Positions 1-4,822 of a stretch of 5,282 nucleotides of DNA are shown piece after piece; positions within the stretch are counted from its first letter, which is position 1; each line of letters opens with the position of its first letter. Made by a program: the position numbers and the translations under genes. This stretch comes from Candidatus Omnitrophota bacterium (GTDB taxonomy: Bacteria; Omnitrophota; Omnitrophia; Omnitrophales; JACQLI01). The stretch lies in assembly GCA_016204125.1 (NCBI GenBank), contig JACQLI010000043.1:1-5282 (forward strand), read 5' to 3'. Below the pieces are notes generated by a model. It saw only the letters and a program-made list of their open reading frames with translations, did not search any database and was not told the origin of the DNA.

Positions 1-2
1 AC

Positions 3-1427
3 AAACGTACCCTTGAGATGGTTGAAAAGACTCTTGATGAAATGGCGAAAGGCGGAATATGGGATCATTTAGGGGGAGGTTTTCACCGTTACTCAACTGA
101 CGCAAGATGGTTTCTTCCCCATTTCGAAAAGATGCTCTATGACCAAGCCATCCTCGCCAAAAGCTACCTCGAGGCCTATCAAGCGGATCATAAAGAAAAT
201 TACGCCAAAGTTGTCCGAGAGGTTTTTGACTACGTTTTGCGCGATCTAAGGGATTCTCAAGGCGCTTTCTATTCAGCCGAGGATGCGGATAGCTTTGACG
301 CCAAAGCCGCCAAGAAAAGAGAAGGGGCCTTTTATGTCTGGGAGAAACAGGAAATCTTGAATCTCTTGGGCAATGAAAAAGGCGAGATCGTAAGTTTTGT
401 CTTTGGAGTGGAGCCTAGTGGAAATATTCAAAGCGATCCTCACGGTGAGTTCCCAAGGAAGAACGTCTTATCTCTTGTGCAACGCATTGAAGAGACAACC
501 CAGAAGTTCAAAAGGCCGATTCCAGAGATTGAACAAATCATTCAGGAGTCTAAAAAGAAACTCTTCGAAGCCCGTTCCAAGAGGCCAAGACCCCACTTAG
601 ATGACAAGGTGCTTACCGATTGGAATGGCCTTATGATTTCTAGCCTTGCCTTTGGGTCACGTGTTTTAGGAGAACCTAAGTATGCGAAGGCCGCCCAAGA
701 ATCCGCAGATTTCATTTTAACCAAACTGGTTCGTAGCGACGGCAGGCTTCTTCATCGGTACCGAGATGGAGAAGCGTCGATCCTCGGCACCATTGAGGAT
801 TACGCCTTTTTCATTCATGGTTTATTCGATCTCTATGAAGCGACCTTCGAGCCACGGTATCTGATTGAAGCGAAGCGACTCACGGGCGAAATGGTTCGGC
901 TCTTTTGGGATGAAGAAGGAAGCGGTTTTTTCTTTACGGCAGGCGATGCCGAGAAGCTCATTGTCAGACAAAAAGAAATTTATGACGGCGCCATTCCTTC
1001 AGGAAACTCCTTAGCAGCGCTTGATCTACTTCGAGTAGGGCGTCTTACCATGGATAAAAATTTTGGGAAAAAAGCAGAAGACCTCTTAAGCAGCTTTTCA
1101 AGATCGATTAGCCAAAACCCAGAAGCCTATCCACAGATGCTGGTTGCGTTGGATTTTGCCTTGGGTCCGTCTCGCGAGATTGTGTTTACGGGAAAGTCTT
1201 CAGAAGAAATTAAAGCGTTTCTCCACTCAGTTTACTCACGATTTATTCCGAATAAGGTTGTGGCCTTCCACCCGACTGAAGGAAAGGAACGGGAGTTCAT
1301 AGAAGAAATAACCCCCTTTATCAAAAACCAGCTTCCTTTGAAAGGAAAGCCCACTGTGTATGTTTGCGAGAACTATGTATGCAAATTTCCCGTAACAGAG
1401 GTTTCTGAACTGGAAAAACTTCTCTGA
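3..1427 (+). CDS. YyaL/DUF255 family protein (thioredoxin domain-containing), C-terminal part, 5' end outside window
   Basis: The frame is open to the left edge: codons before the first ATG (position 18) read KRTLE and continue the family sequence, so that ATG is internal, not the start. Members of this family (YyaL, SPATA20-like) run to roughly 650-700 residues, with an N-terminal thioredoxin-like domain followed by an alpha/alpha-barrel resembling six-hairpin glycosidases. The thioredoxin part is missing here because of the window edge. What remains carries family landmarks in order: GGGFHRYSTDARWFLPHFEK near the left end, DDKVLTDWNGLMISSLA near base 600-650, GTIEDYAFF near 790, YDGAIPSGNSLAALDLL near 980, and a terminal VYVCENYVCKFPVT with two cysteines. 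The biochemical role of the family is unsettled. A TGA stop at 1425-1427 lies 12 nt before the desaturase start, so the two are probably co-transcribed. The family call is confident; the function is not. Confidence 0.93.
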   Translation, partial: KRTLEMVEKTLDEMAKGGIWDHLGGGFHRYSTDARWFLPHFEKMLYDQAILAKSYLEAYQADHKENYAKVVREVFDYVLRDLRDSQGAFYSAEDADSFDAKAAKKREGAFYVWEKQEILNLLGNEKGEIVSFVFGVEPSGNIQSDPHGEFPRKNVLSLVQRIEETTQKFKRPIPEIEQIIQESKKKLFEARSKRPRPHLDDKVLTDWNGLMISSLAFGSRVLGEPKYAKAAQESADFILTKLVRSDGRLLHRYRDGEASILGTIEDYAFFIHGLFDLYEATFEPRYLIEAKRLTGEMVRLFWDEEGSGFFFTAGDAEKLIVRQKEIYDGAIPSGNSLAALDLLRVGRLTMDKNFGKKAEDLLSSFSRSISQNPEAYPQMLVALDFALGPSREIVFTGKSSEEIKAFLHSVYSRFIPNKVVAFHPTEGKEREFIEEITPFIKNQLPLKGKPTVYVCENYVCKFPVTEVSELEKLL

Positions 1428-1439
1428 GGATAAGGCTGC

Positions 1440-2378
1440 ATGATCGAACTCTTGGAAAAAGTAGAAGAAGTGAAGGCATTAAAAAGGTTCCAGGAGGAGA
1501 ATCAAGATCTTTTCAAGAAGGATGATTCAAAGCTTCTTCTCCATTTGGGGTTAGTGCTATCGCTTCTCATCACCTCCACTTTAGCCGTTGTTTTTACGCC
1601 CTGGCTTTGGCTCAAGATCGTTCTAGGGGCGTGGAATGCTCTACTTTGGTTTTCGCTTATTAACGCAACTATTCATCACCACCACACCCATCACAACGCG
1701 ACAAGGCATCCCTTGACGAAACGTTTTCTCGATATTCTTTATTTCCTTGCGGTTCCGAATGCTCCGAAGAGATTAGGCCGCTATACAAGGACACACCTTA
1801 ATCATCACGCCCGCCCTTTTCACGAGACGGACGTGGACCACCATTATGGCAAAACACATTATCTCAAGATGAAAAAAAGTCTTTGGACGCAGACCCTTTA
1901 CTATCTCGAACTCACCTTCATCGGCGGAAACGTTCCCGGTTGGGAAGACAACCGTTATATGAATGAAGTCCCACTTGAAGAGTGGAACCAGAGAGATTAT
2001 GAAAAGATCAAAGAGGAGGAAAGAAAAAGGGCGGTCCAACTTTCACTCGTTCAGTGGGGGTTCTTTGGCATTCTTTTGTGGTTATTTCCTGCCTTTGCTT
2101 GGGGGTGGGTTTTTCCAATACTTCTTGTCAAAAACTGGGCGCACTTCTTAGGACAATTTCAGCACTATGATGATGCTTTTCTCGACCCTGCTCGTTCTGT
2201 CTGGAATCGAACGAAGACTTACCGTTTTCCAGGCTGGCTTAATTATCTAGTCGGCGGAGAAATAAGTGGTCATTTTCTCCATCACCTTTTCCCCGAGCTT
2301 CCCTACTACAACGTGGAGACTGCCCGTAAGCGTTTGGTGAAAAATCCAGACCTTTCCAAACTTTTCGTGACGTACTAG
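1440..2378 (+). CDS. Membrane fatty acid desaturase family protein
   Basis: This 312-residue protein has the three histidine clusters of membrane-bound di-iron desaturases and hydroxylases: HHHHTHH at residues 79-85, HLNHH at 119-123 and GHFLHHLFP at 277-285. Extra histidines at 235 and 242 (NWAHFLGQFQHYDD) may complete the iron ligands. Hydrophobic stretches at about 32-75, 95-107 and 200-230 fit membrane hairpins, with the histidines on one face. The family inserts double bonds or hydroxyl groups into acyl chains or related lipids, using O2 and two electrons. The exact substrate and regiochemistry cannot be read from the sequence, and carotenoid or sterol-type relatives are possible. The ATG at 1440 has a GAGGA ribosome site at 1426-1430, which overlaps the stop of the previous gene and suggests coupled translation. 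The gene ends 12 nt before the ferredoxin gene, a possible redox partner by proximity only. Confidence 0.9.
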   Translation: MIELLEKVEEVKALKRFQEENQDLFKKDDSKLLLHLGLVLSLLITSTLAVVFTPWLWLKIVLGAWNALLWFSLINATIHHHHTHHNATRHPLTKRFLDILYFLAVPNAPKRLGRYTRTHLNHHARPFHETDVDHHYGKTHYLKMKKSLWTQTLYYLELTFIGGNVPGWEDNRYMNEVPLEEWNQRDYEKIKEEERKRAVQLSLVQWGFFGILLWLFPAFAWGWVFPILLVKNWAHFLGQFQHYDDAFLDPARSVWNRTKTYRFPGWLNYLVGGEISGHFLHHLFPELPYYNVETARKRLVKNPDLSKLFVTY

Positions 2379-2390
2379 AATAACTCTTTC

Positions 2391-2723
2391 ATGGAAAGCC
2401 CTGCACCACCCCTACAGGTCAAGCCTTATCGGAAACATGTTCTTGTTTGCACAGGCCCCCGCTGTGCACCAGAAACCTCACCTGCGCTTTACAGCCGCCT
2501 TAAGGAGCGTTTGAAAGAACTTGGCCTTGCCGAAGGTCCTGATAGGATTCACAGGACTCAGTGTAATTGCTTCGGGGTCTGTCAGGGAGGACCGATTGTT
2601 GTGGTTTACCCTGAAGGGATTTGGTATCATCATGTCACCCCTGAAAAGCTAGAGCGGATTATTCAGGAACATCTGGTGAATAATAGAGTCGTTGAGGAGT
2701 ACGCCTTTCACAAACACGTTTAA
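2391..2723 (+). CDS. Thioredoxin-like [2Fe-2S] ferredoxin
   Basis: This 110-residue protein matches small (2Fe-2S) ferredoxins with a thioredoxin fold (related to Shethna/Aquifex-type ferredoxins and the NuoE C-terminal domain). It opens with HVLVCTGPRC (Cys20, Cys25) and later has CNCFGVC (Cys58, Cys60, Cys64). The likely cluster ligands are one or both of Cys20/Cys25 plus Cys60 and Cys64. GGPIVVVYPEGIWYHHVTPE (residues 66-85) and the ending with EHLVNNRVVEEYAFHKH are characteristic of this group. No signal peptide is visible, so it should be a cytoplasmic one-electron carrier. The ATG at 2391 has no convincing Shine-Dalgarno, and the in-frame stop of the desaturase lies just 12 nt upstream, so translation is probably coupled. 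The neighbouring desaturase needs an electron donor, which makes this a reasonable but unproven partner. Confidence 0.9.
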   Translation: MESPAPPLQVKPYRKHVLVCTGPRCAPETSPALYSRLKERLKELGLAEGPDRIHRTQCNCFGVCQGGPIVVVYPEGIWYHHVTPEKLERIIQEHLVNNRVVEEYAFHKHV

Positions 2724-2753
2724 CAACTGAGTATCCACTAAAATTCCATCTCA

Positions 2754-3530
2754 ATGCGAAGCCCCCTAAGGAGGCACTTTCGTCAAATCGTTGAGGGGAT
2801 AATCTTTTTCTCGATCTTCTTCCTTCCGTTTTCTTCAGAAGTAAAAGCGGAATCGCTCACCCTCGATTCCATCGCTCACGAAATCCAAACCCCCGAAGCC
2901 CTCGCTCAATTCATGAGTAAACATTTCCTCTATATGGAGGACCAGGTCCTCTTCAGCCAAGAGGAGTATTGGCAAACCCCCGAAGAAATGCTTCAAAGAA
3001 AACAAGGGGATTGTGAGGACTACGCCTTATTTGCTGAGGCAATCTTGAGTCGGAAGAATTACAAGGTCTTCCTTTTAAGCGTTTACGGAGAAGAAGATGC
3101 CCATACGGTAGTCGTGTTTGAAAAAGACGGAAAATGGGGAATCCTCGACCTAGATGATATCCGTTTTCTCAAAGGGGATTCAATCCGAGACCTTGGCAAT
3201 GAGATCAAACGAGATTGGACCTACTTAGGCATCATGCGTAGAGATGGGAATAGAGGGATTATGTTGAAAAGATTGGATGAACAGGTCAAAGAGAGTCGGG
3301 ACACGATAAGAAAACAAGTGCTGGGCGTTTACCCCTTTCACGCAGTCCTCCCCGACAATTTTCTCTCACAACCCAAGCCCAGTGTGGGTCAACAGGCGTT
3401 TGAGATTCATAGAATCACAGGTCTTGATACCTATCAGGATAAAGGAGAGGCAACGCTTGGTCTAAACCGTCTTGGAGACTTCTTTCCCACCCCTGATAGA
3501 CTTGCAGTCCGAGCCCATTTTTTAGGCTGA
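2754..3530 (+). CDS. Secreted transglutaminase-like (cysteine peptidase-type) protein, long paralogue
   Basis: This 258-residue protein has an N-terminal export signal: a basic stretch (MRSPLRRHFR), a hydrophobic core at about 15-27, and a likely cleavage after VKA at residue 32. The mature part has a transglutaminase-like core: RKQGDCEDYALFAEA with the nucleophile candidate Cys87, DAHTVVVFE with His117, and ILDLDD with Asp132 or Asp134. This Cys-His-Asp order and the GDCEDYA signature resemble bacterial transglutaminase-like cysteine proteinases such as LapG, but the protein is only a distant relative, so protease activity is inferred. Residues 33-170 align without gaps to the protein at 3967-4521. 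The last ~85 residues (PSVGQQAFEIHRITGLDTYQ region) are unique to this copy. The start has no Shine-Dalgarno, and an in-frame TAA at 2739-2741 excludes an upstream start. An AAGGAGG lies inside the gene at 2768-2774 but no ATG, GTG or TTG follows it in frame. Confidence 0.85.
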   Translation: MRSPLRRHFRQIVEGIIFFSIFFLPFSSEVKAESLTLDSIAHEIQTPEALAQFMSKHFLYMEDQVLFSQEEYWQTPEEMLQRKQGDCEDYALFAEAILSRKNYKVFLLSVYGEEDAHTVVVFEKDGKWGILDLDDIRFLKGDSIRDLGNEIKRDWTYLGIMRRDGNRGIMLKRLDEQVKESRDTIRKQVLGVYPFHAVLPDNFLSQPKPSVGQQAFEIHRITGLDTYQDKGEATLGLNRLGDFFPTPDRLAVRAHFLG

Positions 3531-3671
3531 TACTCCCCGTTTTTGTTAGAAAATAGCACCTCAAATAGATTCCTCCCTGCGTTAGAGCCATCTTCCTATC
3601 TCATTTCACAGTAATAAGTTAGACACTTTCCCCCGTATTTTACAATCCGCCCCTCTCGTAACCCCCACGGT
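3531..3671. other. Intergenic stretch without recognisable gene
   Basis: I see no reading frame with family features, no tRNA and no strong hairpin here. A weak AGCC/GGCT inverted repeat overlaps the end of the preceding gene, with T-rich sequence around it (about 3510-3550), but it is too short to call a terminator. The structured leader begins to the right of this stretch. Confidence 0.5.
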
Positions 3672-3700
3672 TTGACAGAGGGTAATTATGCAGGTAGTTT
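3672..3700 (+). promoter_or_regulatory. Candidate sigma70-type promoter for the riboswitch leader
   Basis: A perfect -35 box TTGACA lies at 3672-3677. At 17-nt spacing it is followed by TAGTTT (3695-3700), which matches TATAAT only at positions 1, 2 and 6. Transcription would begin near 3707, about 40 nt ahead of the riboswitch P1 helix, which is a sensible distance. The -35 is strong and the -10 weak, so an activator or a slightly different promoter in this AT-rich area is possible. Confidence 0.45.
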
Positions 3701-3747
3701 TTGGGTAGATACTTGAGTTTGATTTTTGAAAAGTAAAGCTTACGAAT

Positions 3748-3853
3748 GGGAGAGCTGAAAGGGCAAATCCGCCGTAAGGCGGAGGCGCAAAGTCAGAGGC
3801 CCCATTAACGCCAAGCGTGGCGTCAATGGGACGGCTCAACTGCCAAATCTTCC
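3748..3853 (+). ncRNA. Cyclic-di-GMP-I (GEMM-I) riboswitch aptamer
   Basis: The core pieces of GEMM-I occur in order. P1 is GGGAGA (3748-3753) paired with TCTTCC (3848-3853), with one G-U. Next come GAAAGGGCAAA (3757-3767), then P2 TCCGCC/GGCGGA (3768-3773/3778-3783) capped by the GNRA loop GTAA. Then GGCGCAAAGTC (3784-3794) corresponds to the conserved GACGCAAAGCC. P3 is CCCATT/AATGGG (3801-3806/3825-3830) continuing as ACGCCA/TGGCGT around an AGCG loop. The end, GCTCAACTGCC (3834-3844), lines up in length with the conserved GCCGGGCTGCC; its ACT (3839-3841) pairs with AGT at 3791-3793. From memory of the Vibrio Vc2 aptamer, the guanine-recognising G20 is the middle G of GGGC, here G3762. It is kept as G, which predicts c-di-GMP rather than cGAMP as ligand. 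The intercalating A47 corresponds to A3789, and the C-face contact lies in TGCC. No covariance-model search was run. Confidence 0.88.
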
Positions 3854-3860
3854 TCAAGAG

Positions 3861-3899
3861 AACCCCATTCTTCATTATGTGAGGAAGTGGGGTTTTTTG
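3861..3899 (+). terminator. Intrinsic terminator, expression platform of the riboswitch
   Basis: The stem AACCCCATTCTTCA (3861-3874) pairs with TGAGGAAGTGGGGTT (3880-3894) with two G-U pairs and one bulged A (3885). The loop is TTATG (3875-3879), and TTTTTTG follows at 3893-3899. It lies eight bases after riboswitch P1 and before the coding region, as expected for a transcription-controlling platform. Its 3' arm GAGGAAG (3881-3887) is perfectly complementary to CTTCCTC (3849-3855), which overlaps the 3' strand of P1, so an antiterminator and P1 exclude each other. Ligand binding, by holding P1, should favour termination. Confidence 0.85.
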
Positions 3900-3915
3900 T
3901 TGTTTGGCGAAAAGC

Positions 3916-3955
3916 TCTCCTTCGAGGTCCGCCAGAGAGTGGTGGACGAAGGAGG
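3916..3955 (+). promoter_or_regulatory. Hairpin sequestering the Shine-Dalgarno of the downstream gene
   Basis: TCTCCTTCG (3916-3924) pairs with CGAAGGAGG (3947-3955), eight Watson-Crick pairs plus an end T-G. After a three-base bulge (3925-3927), TCCGCCA (3928-3934) pairs with TGGTGGA (3940-3946) around the loop GAGAG. The 3' arm contains the whole ribosome site AAGGAGG (3949-3955), so it should be closed unless the hairpin is opened. AGCTCTCCT (3913-3921), which overlaps the 5' arm, is complementary to GGGAGAGCT (3748-3756) at the base of the riboswitch P1. That offers a route for opening when P1 is not formed. Confidence 0.75.
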
Positions 3956-3966
3956 CAGATTCGACC

Positions 3967-4521
3967 ATGAAAGTCAGATGGGTTATTCTAGGGGGGTTTT
4001 TCCTGGGACTTCTTTTTCCCCTTTCTGAGGGGAAGGCAGAAACCCTTACTCTTGATTCTTTAGCCAGCCAGCTTCAGACTCCAGAAGCAATTCAAAAGTT
4101 TATGGGCAAACACTTTGTCTACGTGGAGGATCAAACCCTTTTTGGACAAGATGAGTATTGGCAATCCCCTGAAGAGATGCTAGAGAGGAAGCAAGGAGAC
4201 TGTGAAGATTACGCTCTATTTGCAGAAGCTATTCTTAAAAAGAATGGATACAGGACTTTTATCTTTAGCGTTTACTGGGAAGACGATGCCCACACAGTGG
4301 CTGTGTTTGAAAAGGAGGGGAAATGGGGAATTTTTGATCTAGACGATCTTCGTTACCTTAAAGGGGATTCCATCGAAGATTTAGGCAAGGCAATCAAACA
4401 CGATTGGTCTTATTTAGGAATTATGAGAAAAGACGGAAATACTGGAATCATAAACCGCAAGTTTCAAGGACAAAAGGCCATCGCGTCAAAGATTTCCTTA
4501 GCCCTTCCCTCCACCATCTAG
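3967..4521 (+). CDS. Secreted transglutaminase-like (cysteine peptidase-type) protein, riboswitch-controlled paralogue
   Basis: I place the start at the ATG at 3967, 11 nt after AAGGAGG (3949-3955). It gives 184 residues beginning with a clean signal peptide: MKVRW, a hydrophobic core, and a likely cleavage after GKA at residue 24. An upstream in-frame ATG at 3904 would add 21 hydrophilic residues ahead of the signal, overlaps the SD hairpin, and is rejected. The core matches the neighbour at 2754-3530: RKQGDCEDYALFAEA (Cys79), DAHTVAVFE (His109), FDLDD (Asp124/126). By hand count 99 of 138 aligned residues are identical, without gaps. The protein ends shortly after the conserved IMRKDGNTGI, so it lacks the paralogue's C-terminal extension. 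The fold and triad point to peptide-bond or amide chemistry in the periplasm, reminiscent of LapG; the substrate is unknown. A GEMM-I riboswitch, a terminator and an SD-hiding hairpin precede it, so low c-di-GMP should switch it on. Confidence 0.88.
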   Translation: MKVRWVILGGFFLGLLFPLSEGKAETLTLDSLASQLQTPEAIQKFMGKHFVYVEDQTLFGQDEYWQSPEEMLERKQGDCEDYALFAEAILKKNGYRTFIFSVYWEDDAHTVAVFEKEGKWGIFDLDDLRYLKGDSIEDLGKAIKHDWSYLGIMRKDGNTGIINRKFQGQKAIASKISLALPSTI

Positions 4522-4539
4522 AGCTACTTTTTTCCTTAA

Positions 4540-4566
4540 AGGCTGTCTTTTGAAATCAAACAGCCT
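4540..4566. terminator. Weak hairpin between convergent genes
   Basis: AGGCTGT (4540-4546) pairs with ACAGCCT (4560-4566), with a possible inner TTG/CAA extension. It sits between the convergent genes and overlaps the last codons and stop of the minus-strand lipoprotein gene. On the minus strand only three T's follow it, and none follow on the plus strand, so it is a plausible but poor terminator for either side. Confidence 0.35.
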
Positions 4567-4786
4567 GTGTATCTCCTGGATCCTGATTGTAGCCTGGCTG
4601 AGGCTCTTTCAATGTCTCTGTCACTGTGGTTGGAGAGGGGGGGGTTTTCTTTTGCTGAAGGATCTGGAGATCAGCCTGAGCTTCTCTCGTATCAGCCTTT
4701 TGAGTTTGACAGCCAGTTAAACCAAGCGTTCCAAAGAGCAAGAAGAACAAAGCTACTGCAGAAAAAGTTCTTCCTCTTAATCGCAA
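4556..4786 (-). CDS. Small predicted lipoprotein
   Basis: This 76-residue protein has a textbook lipoprotein signal: a basic start (residues 1-6, MRLRGR), a hydrophobic core FSAVALFFLLFGTLG, and the lipobox LTGC with Cys26 as the lipidated residue. The mature 51-residue part (AQADLQILQQKKTPPSP region, then PQPGYNQDP) is polar and Pro/Gln/Thr-rich with no recognised domain. The start codon is TTG (read on the minus strand at 4786-4784), preceded by AGAGGAG at 4797-4791 with four bases of spacing. No ATG is available in frame near it. It lies 36 nt downstream of the acidic repeat protein on the same strand, so the two are probably one transcript. The lipoprotein could anchor or accompany that protein at the cell envelope, but this is inference from proximity. 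Small lipoproteins of this kind have no predictable activity. Confidence 0.72.
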   Translation of the reverse strand: MRLRGRTFSAVALFFLLFGTLGLTGCQTQKADTREAQADLQILQQKKTPPSPTTVTETLKEPQPGYNQDPGDTQAV

Positions 4787-4804
4787 CCTTCTCCTCTACA
4801 TTCT

Positions 4805-4819
4805 GGCGATTAAGTCGCC
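4805..4819 (-). other. Short intercistronic hairpin
   Basis: GGCGA and TCGCC form a five-base-pair stem around a five-base loop in the 36-nt gap between the repeat-protein stop and the lipoprotein start. No T-run follows on the minus strand, so it is not an intrinsic terminator. It could stabilise or process the mRNA, or be incidental. Confidence 0.3.
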
Positions 4820-4822
4820 GAT

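Noticed and set aside
397..2151. Short frames at 397-600 (+), 542-724 (-), 1773-2039 (-) and 1963-2151 (+)
   Set aside because: They are inside the YyaL-family or desaturase genes, whose protein features are unambiguous, and show no features of their own.
2716..2744. Separate promoter for the first transglutaminase-like gene (TAAAAT at 2739-2744)
   Set aside because: The -10-like hexamer is good, but no -35-like box lies at acceptable spacing (TTTAAC is only 14 nt away), and it would start transcription almost at the start codon. Read-through from the upstream genes is simpler.
2768..2774. AAGGAGG inside the first transglutaminase-like gene as the true ribosome site
   Set aside because: No ATG, GTG or TTG follows in frame at a usable distance, and a later start would lose the basic part of the signal peptide.
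3748..3853. cGAMP-specific GEMM-Ib variant
   Set aside because: The position equivalent to Vc2 G20 is G (3762), whereas the cGAMP variants carry A there. Ligand specificity still needs a binding test.
3904..3966. Upstream in-frame ATG at 3904 as start of the second transglutaminase-like gene
   Set aside because: It would put 21 hydrophilic residues before a clean signal peptide, has no ribosome site (it follows the terminator T-run), and overlaps the SD hairpin. The ATG at 3967 has AAGGAGG at good spacing.
3606..3968. Minus-strand 120-codon reading frame
   Set aside because: It lies across the promoter, riboswitch and terminator of the plus strand, and its protein shows no family features. 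The RNA structure explains the sequence.
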